Assembly: GCF_001439915.1 (NCBI RefSeq)
Contig: NZ_LMBW01000003.1
Coordinates: 214,872 to 278,871 of the forward strand
From: Fredinandcohnia humi
Lineage (GTDB): Bacteria; Bacillota; Bacilli; Bacillales; Bacillaceae_L
Direction of reading: 5' to 3'
Length of the DNA: 64,000 bases
A program made the translations under genes and the position numbers. This document shows, piece after piece, positions 26,026-35,072 of the stretch. Positions within the stretch are counted from its first letter, which is position 1. Each line of letters opens with the position of its first letter. Below the pieces are notes generated by a model. It ran no database searches. It saw only the letters and a list, made by a program, of their open reading frames with translations, and was not told where the DNA came from.

Positions 26026-27933
26026 TTGTTTAAAAAAGTATTAACCGTATTATTATTAAGTATTTTTGCTGTTTCTTTTTTTAGTGAAGATACATTTGCA
26101 GACGGATCCGAAAAGGTCGTTAATGCAACAGAGCTTCCAGTATATCAGACATATGCAAATTTAACTGGTGCGGCAGCGCAAACAAAAGTGGCTACCTTAA
26201 CCTATGGGCAACGCGTTACAGTAGGTGAATATAATTTGTACGCGGCTAGAATTTACTATGTATCAACAGATGGTACAACAAAAGAGGGTTGGGTACAGAA
26301 GGATTACTTGAGCAATAATGTTACAGATATTGCCTGGTTAGTAAAGGAAACACGTACATTAAGAGATGGTCCAAGTTCGGATAACAAGGCTTTGGGCGAT
26401 GTTCTTGGCGGATCAAAGGTTTATGTTTTAGAACATAAAATTACACCAGGACAAACATATAATGACTGGTATCGAGTTCGAACAGATGATAAACGTGAAG
26501 GTTGGATTTGGGGATCATTGTACGTTGAGGGTAGCGCCAATAAAGGTGCAAACCTAATTAAATTTCAATTTGAAAAAGTACGTACTGTGACAAATCAAGT
26601 AGAAATCTTTTCACCATTAGATACAATAGCAAACGTTACAGCAGGAGAGATCAATAGATATATTGATTCTAAGAATAAAGCAAATTCCCTAATGGCAGGT
26701 ATGGGAGCAGCTTATATAGAGGCGCAAAATACTACAGGATTAAATGCGGTTTATTTATTAGCGCATTCAGGTCATGAAACAGGATGGGGAACATCAGCTA
26801 TTGTAAAAAACAAATATAATTATTATGGAATTGGTGCAATTGATTCAGCACCGGCAGAAGGAGCATATACGTATGATTCACCAGCTGGCGGGGTTATTGC
26901 AGGTGCACATTGGATAAATCGAAGTTATATAGTGAGAGATGGAAACAAATATCCACTTTTCCAAAATACATTAGATAATATGCGATTCGATAATAATGGT
27001 TGGCACCAATATGCAACAGACCAGGCATGGGCTGCTAAAATTGGAAATTATGCTTTAGAATTTTACAACTTTACTTATCCAAATGGCTTTTATTTAAAGA
27101 CTGGTTGGGTTAAAGAAGGTGACAACTGGTATTACTTTGATAGTAATGGCAGGATGACAACAGGCTGGCAGACTATCAATGGTGCAAATTATTTTATGCT
27201 GAATAATGGTTATATGGCTACTGGTTGGACAAAAAATGCTGGTTCTTGGTACTATACTAACAAAGATGGAGCAACGGTAACCGGCTGGCTATATGACAAA
27301 GACGTCTGGTACTATTTGGATGGTCAAGGCAAAATGGTAACCGGCTGGGTATACAGCGGCGGTAGCTGGTATTATATGAAAAATGATGGTTCCATGGCAA
27401 CCGGATGGGTATTAGATAATGGTACATGGTATTATATGAACCCTGATGGCTTAATGAAAACAGGCTGGCTTCTAGATAGAGGAACTTGGTATTACTTAAG
27501 CAGTAGTGGTGCAATGTTAAAAGGCTGGATGTACGATGGCAGCTGGTATTTTATGAATAATGATGGTGCCATGACAACGGGCTGGATTCAGGATAGAGGC
27601 ACTTGGTATTATATGGGCTCTGGTGGCCAAATGAAAACTGGCTGGCTCTATGAATATGGTACTTGGTACTTTTTGAATTCTAGTGGAGCCATGCAAACCG
27701 GATGGGCATATATAGGAGGAGAATGGTACTTCTTAAATAACTCAGGCGGAATGGTTTCTGGCTGGTTTAATACTGGAGGGGCTTGGTACTTCCTAAACAA
27801 TTCAGGATCTATGGCAACCGGCTGGAGATTAGTTAACGGCTACTGGTACTATTTCTATAGCAATGGAGCAATGGCAGCAAATACCACCATTGGTGGATAT
27901 AGATTAGATAGCGGTGGCGCTTGGGTTAAATAA
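26026..27933 (+). CDS. Secreted glucosaminidase with two SH3 domains and C-terminal choline-binding-type repeats
   Basis: Signal peptide (1-25, EDTFA); two SH3b-like domains (about 28-98 and 102-170, with LVKETRTLRDGPSSDNKALG); a glucosaminidase domain (about 205-350) with YLLAHSGHETGWGTSAIVK carrying the catalytic Glu; then 13 repeats of the type WYYMNPDGLMKTGW. It ends ANTTIGGYRLDSGGAWVK, the same closing module as in the vanY-like protein. Start is TTG with GGAGAG upstream. It hydrolyses wall glycan, probably in cell separation. Domain order is reversed relative to 20760-22505, although both sit in the same cluster. Confidence 0.9.
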   Translation: MFKKVLTVLLLSIFAVSFFSEDTFADGSEKVVNATELPVYQTYANLTGAAAQTKVATLTYGQRVTVGEYNLYAARIYYVSTDGTTKEGWVQKDYLSNNVTDIAWLVKETRTLRDGPSSDNKALGDVLGGSKVYVLEHKITPGQTYNDWYRVRTDDKREGWIWGSLYVEGSANKGANLIKFQFEKVRTVTNQVEIFSPLDTIANVTAGEINRYIDSKNKANSLMAGMGAAYIEAQNTTGLNAVYLLAHSGHETGWGTSAIVKNKYNYYGIGAIDSAPAEGAYTYDSPAGGVIAGAHWINRSYIVRDGNKYPLFQNTLDNMRFDNNGWHQYATDQAWAAKIGNYALEFYNFTYPNGFYLKTGWVKEGDNWYYFDSNGRMTTGWQTINGANYFMLNNGYMATGWTKNAGSWYYTNKDGATVTGWLYDKDVWYYLDGQGKMVTGWVYSGGSWYYMKNDGSMATGWVLDNGTWYYMNPDGLMKTGWLLDRGTWYYLSSSGAMLKGWMYDGSWYFMNNDGAMTTGWIQDRGTWYYMGSGGQMKTGWLYEYGTWYFLNSSGAMQTGWAYIGGEWYFLNNSGGMVSGWFNTGGAWYFLNNSGSMATGWRLVNGYWYYFYSNGAMAANTTIGGYRLDSGGAWVK

Positions 27934-27937
27934 CAAT

Positions 27938-27976
27938 AATCCCCTTTGTAAATGACTTTACAAAGGGGATTTTTTA
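27938..27976 (+). terminator. Terminator after the second glucosaminidase gene
   Basis: AATCCCCTTTGTAAA and TTTACAAAGGGGATT pair around a 4-base loop and are followed by six T. It may also serve the convergent gene at 28043. Confidence 0.93.
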
Positions 27977-28042
27977 TGGGGAAACAGAGAATAAGAAAGC
28001 AAAGTGCACCTTGGAAATATTATTTAAAAATACAAGATAGGA

Positions 28043-30361
28043 TTAATATCCTTTTTTCCAATAGTACTGAACTTGTAAGAATTCGTTAAGTAATTGTTCG
28101 GATTCTGGGGATAAATTTGATTTCAGGTATCCAAATTCTTTGTAGCGGCCTGAATGTACCACATCTATTACCTCTTTCAATTCATTTGAGATTTTCATAA
28201 ACTCATTACCCTCATATCCAGCTAGTTCAAAAAATTCATTCATAAGGAAATAGGGACCAATCTTTGGACCGTCTCCCTGTAGATCCGAATTCAATACTTC
28301 CTTTGCACTGTCATTTCCCCAAATCAAATACGGAGTATTATAGTAGTTATAAAAACCTTCTTCAGTGCTAACATCTAGATTAATTCCCAATCTTTTATAT
28401 ACAATATTGTTATCACCAAGACCAGGGTTGTGGTCACCAAACAATATAATGACAACCGGCTCTTTTTCTTTTCTAAAGTACTCAATAAATGGTTTTAATT
28501 GTTCATTTGTTGTCATATATATGCCTAACAAGTAATTGTTGAGAATGTTATACTCTTCATCCGTATACCCTTTATTCTTAATATACTGGAAACTTGTCCA
28601 AGGCTCAGTGGCATAAGGTCCATGATTTTGATAGGTAACATTAAAACTAAAATACGGCTTGCCCGTTTTCTTATTTTCTTCATAAAACTTAATGATTTCC
28701 GGGAATAGAATGCTATCCTTAGCTATTTCGCCATCTGCAAGCCCCGCGTAATGATCTTCATAAAAATAGTAATTATCAAAACCAAAATAGTTATTAACAT
28801 TCTTTCGGTTATAAAACCACTCATAGCTTGGATGACTTCCCTCAACTGTGTAACCTTGCCCTTTGAAGTAGCGGACATATGAATTCACATCTGTTCTGAA
28901 ATTCGTAAGGGATGTATACCCAGTAAGGAAACTACGTTCAGTATCAATCGTACCTCCCCCAAAAATATTAGTGACAAGTTCTCCTGAATAACTTTCTTCC
29001 TCTAGCTGATGCCAATAATCATAAACATCTTCATTAAACTCGATTTGTTCAAACTTCGAAAAATCATTATAGGATTCAAGCATGATAGAAATGACATTTA
29101 CCTTCTTATCATCTGGGATATTAGACAATTGATAAGAGTTTAGCTTTTCTTTCATGGCTTTTTTATTGAACCCCTCAGGTTCTATATCTACTGTCGTTTT
29201 AATGCTGTAGATAAAAGGGTAAATAAAGCCCTTTGAAATAAACAACTGAGTGCCTGACCAGCGATTTATTAACTCGAAATTTTCTGTAGTATCGTAAATA
29301 TTTGTGTTCATATAATAGTGATTAAAAGAATAGATACCAACCATTGAGAGTGCAATAAATCCTATTAGGCGTACCCGCAAATGGGATTTTCCTCTTATGA
29401 AAAAAATTGCAAAAGCTGTTCCTATTATACAGGCAATGATAACAGAAATAATTTTCCAGTTTAAATTCATTTCATACTTACCGGCCATATTCAATGATTC
29501 AAAAAACAGATTCATATCAGCTGCCAATAGAGGATCATTTCGAATAAGTAACTTGAAAAAGTTTATCCATGTTAACCCTAAAGTCAGAATTGAGGTGAGT
29601 AGAAAGCTAAGCCATACCCTGTTAAAGATGAAATACAACAAAAAGATACACAGGACGACTGGAAAAATATTCAAAAAAGGTAAATAGTCCACTTTAAAAT
29701 AAGAAAGAAACATTTCCATGGTATATTCCGAAGCACCGAAGTACATCGAGATAACCCCTAAACAAACCGCCATCGCTAGAAGCATGAAATAGGTATAGCT
29801 AGTCGTAAGAATTCTAGAAAACCAGTATTTCCTACTTGTGCTATAAGCTTTACGGTTGTGAACAATTATAAAGTTTGCATTCCCAATTTTTTTAAGTTTT
29901 GAATGGTATTGGTCGTATATTTGCGTTTCCAAACCTATTTGTTTTTTTCCATATAAATGATATACATCCTCAAAATGGTTATAGGTTTCAGTCAAAATTT
30001 CATACTCATTCGCTATTAAATCCACACCATGTTTCGTTGCCATTTCCCTAAGTAATAAACTGGGATACTCACTTATCCATATATCCCCATGATCTGAAGT
30101 GAATGGGGAAAGTCTCCTATTTCTGGAACTCCAAAACTTTCTAATTGTTCCTTCGACATCTTTTATATCCTTTAAAAAACTAAAGCGTTTCTCGTAATAT
30201 TTCTTCTTAGGAAGAACTTTAATAAAATTGAGAAAAGAATAAAGAATATACGAAAAGAAATACTTGATTAACGATATTTGTCTTCTTAGACAAAAATAAT
30301 ATAATTCCTTTTCAACTGAACCGTTGTATATCGCATGTTCAAATACAAACACTTTTTTCAT
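28043..30361 (-). CDS. LTA-synthase-like phosphoglycerol transferase with N-terminal degenerate HAD domain
   Basis: 772 residues. Residues 1-175 look like a HAD-IB phosphatase domain (VFVFEHAIYNGS, FCLRR, FLKDIKDVEGTIRKFW, DIWISEYPSLLL), but the nucleophile motif DxDGT is VxEHA, so it should be inactive. Five membrane helices follow (about 183-375), then an LtaS-type sulfatase-fold domain with E429 (MLESY), nucleophile T471 (GGGTIDTE), YEWFYNRKNVNNYFGF and D643-H644 (FGDHNPG). It probably moves glycerol phosphate or a related group from a lipid onto a surface polymer. At 772 residues it is longer than plain LtaS (about 650) because of the extra domain. Confidence 0.85.
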   Translation of the reverse strand: MKKVFVFEHAIYNGSVEKELYYFCLRRQISLIKYFFSYILYSFLNFIKVLPKKKYYEKRFSFLKDIKDVEGTIRKFWSSRNRRLSPFTSDHGDIWISEYPSLLLREMATKHGVDLIANEYEILTETYNHFEDVYHLYGKKQIGLETQIYDQYHSKLKKIGNANFIIVHNRKAYSTSRKYWFSRILTTSYTYFMLLAMAVCLGVISMYFGASEYTMEMFLSYFKVDYLPFLNIFPVVLCIFLLYFIFNRVWLSFLLTSILTLGLTWINFFKLLIRNDPLLAADMNLFFESLNMAGKYEMNLNWKIISVIIACIIGTAFAIFFIRGKSHLRVRLIGFIALSMVGIYSFNHYYMNTNIYDTTENFELINRWSGTQLFISKGFIYPFIYSIKTTVDIEPEGFNKKAMKEKLNSYQLSNIPDDKKVNVISIMLESYNDFSKFEQIEFNEDVYDYWHQLEEESYSGELVTNIFGGGTIDTERSFLTGYTSLTNFRTDVNSYVRYFKGQGYTVEGSHPSYEWFYNRKNVNNYFGFDNYYFYEDHYAGLADGEIAKDSILFPEIIKFYEENKKTGKPYFSFNVTYQNHGPYATEPWTSFQYIKNKGYTDEEYNILNNYLLGIYMTTNEQLKPFIEYFRKEKEPVVIILFGDHNPGLGDNNIVYKRLGINLDVSTEEGFYNYYNTPYLIWGNDSAKEVLNSDLQGDGPKIGPYFLMNEFFELAGYEGNEFMKISNELKEVIDVVHSGRYKEFGYLKSNLSPESEQLLNEFLQVQYYWKKGY

Positions 30362-30668
30362 TTAAATACTCCTTCCAAGAACAGACCCTATATATTTTAC
30401 TATAATAATTCGACAGGTCCACCGTTTTTGTATACGTGTAATTATTTAAATAAAAAGTAATATATTCACAGTAATTTATTTGAGCAAAAATAACAATCCG
30501 GAATAAGAAATCTTGTTCGTCTGAACCAGCTTGAAAAGTGAATCTTAGCGTAAAAATAGGTTGCGTATAAGTGCAATTTCAAAAAAAAGGCAACACTAAG
30601 CCTTTGGCATAGCGGTGCCTTAAATTATTTTTTAGGGAATCTCGTAGTAGATACTGTCATCGTTCCCA
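30362..30668 (-). other. 307-bp intergenic region
   Basis: Holds the terminator of the flippase operon (30579-30622) and the upstream region of the LtaS-like gene, whose GGAAGGAG ribosome site lies at 30368-30375 on the minus strand. No further gene was seen. Confidence 0.6.
30579..30622 (-). terminator. Terminator of the minus-strand licD-flippase operon
   Basis: Read on the minus strand, AAGGCAccGCTA pairs with TAGtGtTGCCTT, allowing two mismatches, and is followed by a run of eight T. It lies 47 bases after the flippase stop codon. Confidence 0.8.
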
Positions 30669-32126
30669 TTATTTCTTCCTAAATATTTTTTCCTTTACCT
30701 TGCGGCTTATAAGCAGGTAAACTTCATCCTTTGTGAAGAAGAGGATGAGTACGTATGCTGCGATGTTTACTACTACTAACAAAACGAACAACACGAAAAT
30801 ATTTAGATCTAGTAATCGGATTACATACGTAATTGGAATAAAGATTAATGAATATAATAAGTATTTCATGTTTGCAAACGAAAAGAGTGCAAACTTTACC
30901 TTTAAATGCTTGCGTATATAGTAATATTCGAGCAATATTAACAAATAGTTTGCAATTGCAGTTGTTAAAATCGCTGTTGCTGGTGTAAAAATACCTAGGT
31001 AAAGTAATAGAAAATTAAATCCAAGGTTTAAAAATCCACAAATGAAGATTAAGCGAACCAATATATTTTCTTTCTTTTTCACATAAATGATTTGATTGGA
31101 AAGAATCGACTCTGTCCCAAGTGAAATCATATAAATCGAGAACACAGCTAGAACAATACCCGCAGGTCCAAAGGTTTTACCTCCATATACTAACACTGTG
31201 ATGTCTGAAACCATTAGCATCCCAATCGAAGCAGGGAATAAGAATGCAAAATACACCTTGGAAATCTTATTTAAAAGTGCAAGATAGGACTGTTCATCAT
31301 CGTTTCCTTGAAAGTAGGAGAGTCTTGGAATGGTTACTTGTATAACACTAATGATTAACGAGTTAATAATCCCCATCATGTTTTGCGCCAGTACATAATA
31401 TGAAACGGCCGCTGTGTTAATCGTTTCCCCAAGCATGAAGCGGTCAAGTTGAGTAAAAAGAATGTTTGCATTTGAGAAAATAACAACGAGTATAAGTGGT
31501 TTCAAATGTTCTTTTATCGTGATGGCCTTAAAATTTAACTTAATTTTTCTTTTAACATAGATAAAGCTAACGATGTTATTTAAAAAAGTCGAAAGAATTA
31601 GTAATAGGGCATATTGAAAATAATCATCTGACCCTTTAATTAAAAGGAATAGAAAAACAACATAAATTAGGCGTATAATAACGGTTTTTATTGTGATGAA
31701 ATCGTAATCCTCGTTAGCCTCGTTTACCCATTCTACATAGAAAATATTAAAAATGAGATTAGTTCCATAAAGAATTAATATTGGATATATGTCACTGTCA
31801 CTATAACCAAAGTATGCGACTACAAGTAGTGCGATAAAGGATATGATGCTTGTGATAGAGCTAATTGTAAGCATACTTGTGAAAAATTGACTAACCTTTT
31901 CTTTATCGTCTCGGATCCTACTCATTTCCCGCAAACCATATTGGTAAACACCGAATACAGCGAAGATAAAGAAAAACAAATAAATGGACTCGGAGAATTG
32001 TACTTTTCCTATTGAAGTATCTCCTAATGTACGATAAGCATAGGATCCGACAATAATAGGTATTATTAAGTTGAAAACATTAAGGATTACCTTGTAAATA
32101 ATGTTTTTTGCTAATGATTTTTGCAT
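30669..32126 (-). CDS. Polysaccharide/teichoic acid flippase (MOP superfamily, TacF-like position)
   Basis: 485 residues, about 14 hydrophobic segments. The opening (KNIIYKVILNVFNLIIPIIVGSYAYRTLGDTSIGKVQFSESIY) and REMSRIRDDKEKVSQFF are typical of Wzx/RfbX exporters and of TacF, the flippase for phosphocholine-bearing teichoic acid precursors in pneumococcus. It sits directly behind a licD gene, so it may export the choline-decorated repeat unit. Substrate is inferred from neighbours only. It is a different paralogue from the eps flippase at 10621. Confidence 0.85.
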   Translation of the reverse strand: MQKSLAKNIIYKVILNVFNLIIPIIVGSYAYRTLGDTSIGKVQFSESIYLFFFIFAVFGVYQYGLREMSRIRDDKEKVSQFFTSMLTISSITSIISFIALLVVAYFGYSDSDIYPILILYGTNLIFNIFYVEWVNEANEDYDFITIKTVIIRLIYVVFLFLLIKGSDDYFQYALLLILSTFLNNIVSFIYVKRKIKLNFKAITIKEHLKPLILVVIFSNANILFTQLDRFMLGETINTAAVSYYVLAQNMMGIINSLIISVIQVTIPRLSYFQGNDDEQSYLALLNKISKVYFAFLFPASIGMLMVSDITVLVYGGKTFGPAGIVLAVFSIYMISLGTESILSNQIIYVKKKENILVRLIFICGFLNLGFNFLLLYLGIFTPATAILTTAIANYLLILLEYYYIRKHLKVKFALFSFANMKYLLYSLIFIPITYVIRLLDLNIFVLFVLLVVVNIAAYVLILFFTKDEVYLLISRKVKEKIFRKK

Positions 32127-32193
32127 TTAAGGCCTTCCTATACTTTTCGTATAATAAATACTACCATTTAACTTACAATGGTCATGGGATAGA

Positions 32194-33003
32194 TCATTCA
32201 TTAGTTTTTATCATACGAAGATTAGATGTATGCTGTACTCGTTCCGATTCTTCTGGAATTTTCATATAATCCCCATAATACAGTCTTAAGTATTGGTCAT
32301 AATTATTTGGAATATTGAACATATGTCCTTCAAAAAGACCTTCTTTTACTGGAAGGATATCAGCAACCTTGTAATGAGCAGAACCATAAAAGGCCGTTTC
32401 TACTCCGTATGTAACAAAGGGAGTTTTCTTATTAAACCTTGCATATATATTTTGCAATTGTGCTTTGTTGATAACTCTTGCCAATCGATGATTGAAGGTT
32501 GTTGGGTTTGGAAGATATAGGAGTTTTGCAAATTTATGAACAGTTTTACCTGCTTTACTTGGTTCACCCATTTCTGGAGCAAAGTCAAAAGGAAAGACGT
32601 CAATCGAAACTCCTTGACTAATTTCTTCAGTTTCCTTATTATCCCAAACGAAATTATCCATATACATGATTTTGGTCCAATTATGCTTTCCGTGTATATT
32701 GAGTTCATAGGATTCTACTTTATACGGACTAGGTAAATATTGCTTAATGATTTTATTAAATCGATTATAATCCTCACGCATCATGCCAATATCTATATCA
32801 TCGTCCCATGGAATAAAACCGCTATGTCTGATGCAGCCAATGAGGCTCCCTCCATCTAACCAATAAGGAATATTATGTTCCTTACAAATGTTATGGATAG
32901 CTTCAAGCATTTTTGTCAATTCTTTTTGTGCTTCCCTTAATGGATCTATTTGAGGCTTTTCATTCAACTTATAGACATCCTCTCTAAAAAACTTTCCATA
33001 CAA
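32194..33003 (-). CDS. LicD-family phosphocholine transferase
   Basis: 269 residues with the LicD block (PF04991): LREAQKELTKMLEAIHNICKEHNIPYWLDGGSLIGCIRHSGFIPWDDDIDIGM, split here as residues about 22-74, where WDDDIDIG holds the metal-binding Asp residues. LicD enzymes move phosphocholine from CDP-choline to a sugar of a surface polymer. CDP-choline would come from the fusion enzyme at 22707. Related LicD-like proteins can transfer other phosphoryl groups such as ribitol phosphate, so the choline reading depends on the neighbours. Located between a GT2 and the flippase, on one strand. Confidence 0.88.
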   Translation of the reverse strand: MYGKFFREDVYKLNEKPQIDPLREAQKELTKMLEAIHNICKEHNIPYWLDGGSLIGCIRHSGFIPWDDDIDIGMMREDYNRFNKIIKQYLPSPYKVESYELNIHGKHNWTKIMYMDNFVWDNKETEEISQGVSIDVFPFDFAPEMGEPSKAGKTVHKFAKLLYLPNPTTFNHRLARVINKAQLQNIYARFNKKTPFVTYGVETAFYGSAHYKVADILPVKEGLFEGHMFNIPNNYDQYLRLYYGDYMKIPEESERVQHTSNLRMIKTNE

Positions 33004-33074
33004 TTATACCGAAGCAGAAATAAATAAACAACCGAATTAAGGGGTAAAATGAGGAAACCTGTCGAAGGAACAGA

Positions 33075-34061
33075 TTAGCCCTTGGATGCTTTGAAATGTT
33101 GAAATAATTTGGCATGTACATAAAGTAATTTCAAATGAAGCTTTACACTTCTTTTTCCATTTTTAATAAATAGTTTTTTGGTGTAATTTTTTACATCATC
33201 TTTTATTTCTTTTAACGTTTCCTGTCTATATGTTGTATTTGCTTGAAAGTAGATACAAGCATTATCAATTATGATATGGGGAAAGGAATACGTATTGATA
33301 ATGGCAAGAAGTTCATTATAGTAATTTGTAATAAGCTTGTCTTTTTTATCCGTGATCCAATCCTTTAATCTTTGATATATTTCAGTTTCTTTCTGTGTTT
33401 TTAAATGATAATCCCTGAATTTAGAACTTAGATTACCTTCTGAAAGGATTCTGTAATACGTTAAAAATTCTGGGACGAAACAAACATTCGAGACACTGAC
33501 TGCTTTAAAAATAAATTCGATATCTTCTCCCCAACTTGAACCAGGTGTAAATTGTATCGCATGTTCATCTAGAATACTTTTTTCGAATAGCCAAGTACTT
33601 GTTTGGGCTAAAACTCTGTGAGTAAGGAATGCTTTTGTAATATCACCCTGTACAAATTCAGTATGATTGTTTTCTTCTCGTAATGTTTCATTATAATAAT
33701 TAATATGTCCTGAATAACATACGTTCATTTTAGTAGTATGAATTTGTTTTATTTGCTTTTCTATTTTCGTTGGGTGCCAAAAGTCATCACTATCTAGGAA
33801 AGTAATAAATTCACCAGTTGCTTTTTTCATCCCTTGATTTCTAGCAACAGATACACCTTGATTATCTTGATAATAATACATAATATTCCCGTATGTACTC
33901 ATCAGGTTTTTGGTAATAGTAGCAGATTGGTCTTTGCTGCCATCATCAATAACAATGATCTCGATATTTTTATATGTCTGTTTGATAACTGAAAGAATTG
34001 TCTCTTCGACATATTTTTCACCATTATAAAGTGGAATAATAACTGATACTTTCGGTTCCAT
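33075..34061 (-). CDS. Glycosyltransferase family 2
   Basis: Inverting GT-A enzyme of 328 residues: VSVIIPLYNGEKYVEETI at the N terminus, EIIVIDDGSKDQSA near 33, EFITFLDSDDFWHPTKIEKQ near 87 (DxD-type) and SSWGEDIEFIFKA near 175 (base). No membrane helix. It probably adds a sugar to the repeat unit that LicD decorates. AAGGAG lies 7 bases before the ATG on the minus strand. Confidence 0.87.
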   Translation of the reverse strand: MEPKVSVIIPLYNGEKYVEETILSVIKQTYKNIEIIVIDDGSKDQSATITKNLMSTYGNIMYYYQDNQGVSVARNQGMKKATGEFITFLDSDDFWHPTKIEKQIKQIHTTKMNVCYSGHINYYNETLREENNHTEFVQGDITKAFLTHRVLAQTSTWLFEKSILDEHAIQFTPGSSWGEDIEFIFKAVSVSNVCFVPEFLTYYRILSEGNLSSKFRDYHLKTQKETEIYQRLKDWITDKKDKLITNYYNELLAIINTYSFPHIIIDNACIYFQANTTYRQETLKEIKDDVKNYTKKLFIKNGKRSVKLHLKLLYVHAKLFQHFKASKG

Positions 34062-34114
34062 ATTGAGTCTCCTTTTTTAAAAACAATTCGTAATAGACAT
34101 GTCTACGTAAATAA

Positions 34115-34153
34115 TTTAGACCAGTAAGTTTGGAGAAAACGAACTGGTCTAAA
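34115..34153 (-). terminator. Hairpin behind galU
   Basis: TTTAGACCAGT at 34115-34125 pairs perfectly with ACTGGTCTAAA at 34143-34153. On the minus strand it starts 11 bases after the galU stop and is followed by TTATTT, a weak T-tract, so it may be a partial terminator. Confidence 0.65.
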
Positions 34154-34163
34154 TCGAAGAGAA

Positions 34164-35072
34164 TTATTTTTTTATGCGTTCCACAGTTTCATTTTGTATT
34201 TGATACTCTTGTATAGCTTTCGTCATATAGTTTATTAAATCTGCGCGTATTTCCTCTTTTTGTAATGCAAACTCAATCGTTGTTTCAATGAACCCTAGTT
34301 TTTCACCAACATCATATCGCTTTCCTTCAAATTGGTAGGCAAATACTCTTTGGATCTCATTCAGCTTTTGAATAGCATCCGTTAGCTGAATTTCTCCTCC
34401 AGCACCGATGTCCTGATTTTCTAGGAACATAAAGATTTCAGGGGTTAATACGTACCTGCCAATAATAGCAAGATTGGATGGCGCTGTACCTTGTTTTGGT
34501 TTTTCTACAAATCGATTTACCTGGTAAAGCCCATTAGTGCTAGAAAGGGGATCAATAACCCCATATCGGTGTGTTTGGTCATCTGGAACTGTTTGTACAC
34601 CGATGACGGATGATAACGTGTTATTATACTGGCTAATCAATTGTTGCAAGCATGGTGTTTCAGCTTGAACAATATCATCACCCAAGAGAACTGCAAATGG
34701 TTCATCACCGATAAATTTTCGTGCACACCAAACAGCATGGCCAAGACCCTTGGGTTCTTTTTGTCTGATATAGTGTATGTCAACCATCTTTGAAGAGGCT
34801 TGCACCTTTTCAAGTAAGTCAAATTTTTCTTTTTCAATTAAATTTTGCTCGAGCTCGAATGCATTGTCAAAATGGTCTTCGATTGCTCTTTTTCCTTTTC
34901 CTGTAACAATAATAATATCTTCAATTCCGGATTTTACAGCTTCTTCAACAATGTATTGAATAGTTGGTTTATCTACTATTGGAAGCATTTCTTTCGGCAT
35001 TGCCTTTGTGGCAGGTAAAAAACGTGTACCTAAACCAGCTGCAGGTATAATAGCTTTTCTAACTTTCTTCAT
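34164..35072 (-). CDS. galU: UTP-glucose-1-phosphate uridylyltransferase
   Basis: Makes UDP-glucose for surface glycans and glycolipid anchors. Signature [20 protein letters not shown] at residues 3-22, [30 protein letters not shown] near 130 and [20 protein letters not shown] near 188. 302 residues is the normal length. The start overlaps the stop of the polymerase gene by four bases (ATGA), so the two are translationally coupled. Confidence 0.95.
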   Translation of the reverse strand: MKKVRKAIIPAAGLGTRFLPATKAMPKEMLPIVDKPTIQYIVEEAVKSGIEDIIIVTGKGKRAIEDHFDNAFELEQNLIEKEKFDLLEKVQASSKMVDIHYIRQKEPKGLGHAVWCARKFIGDEPFAVLLGDDIVQAETPCLQQLISQYNNTLSSVIGVQTVPDDQTHRYGVIDPLSSTNGLYQVNRFVEKPKQGTAPSNLAIIGRYVLTPEIFMFLENQDIGAGGEIQLTDAIQKLNEIQRVFAYQFEGKRYDVGEKLGFIETTIEFALQKEEIRADLINYMTKAIQEYQIQNETVERIKK

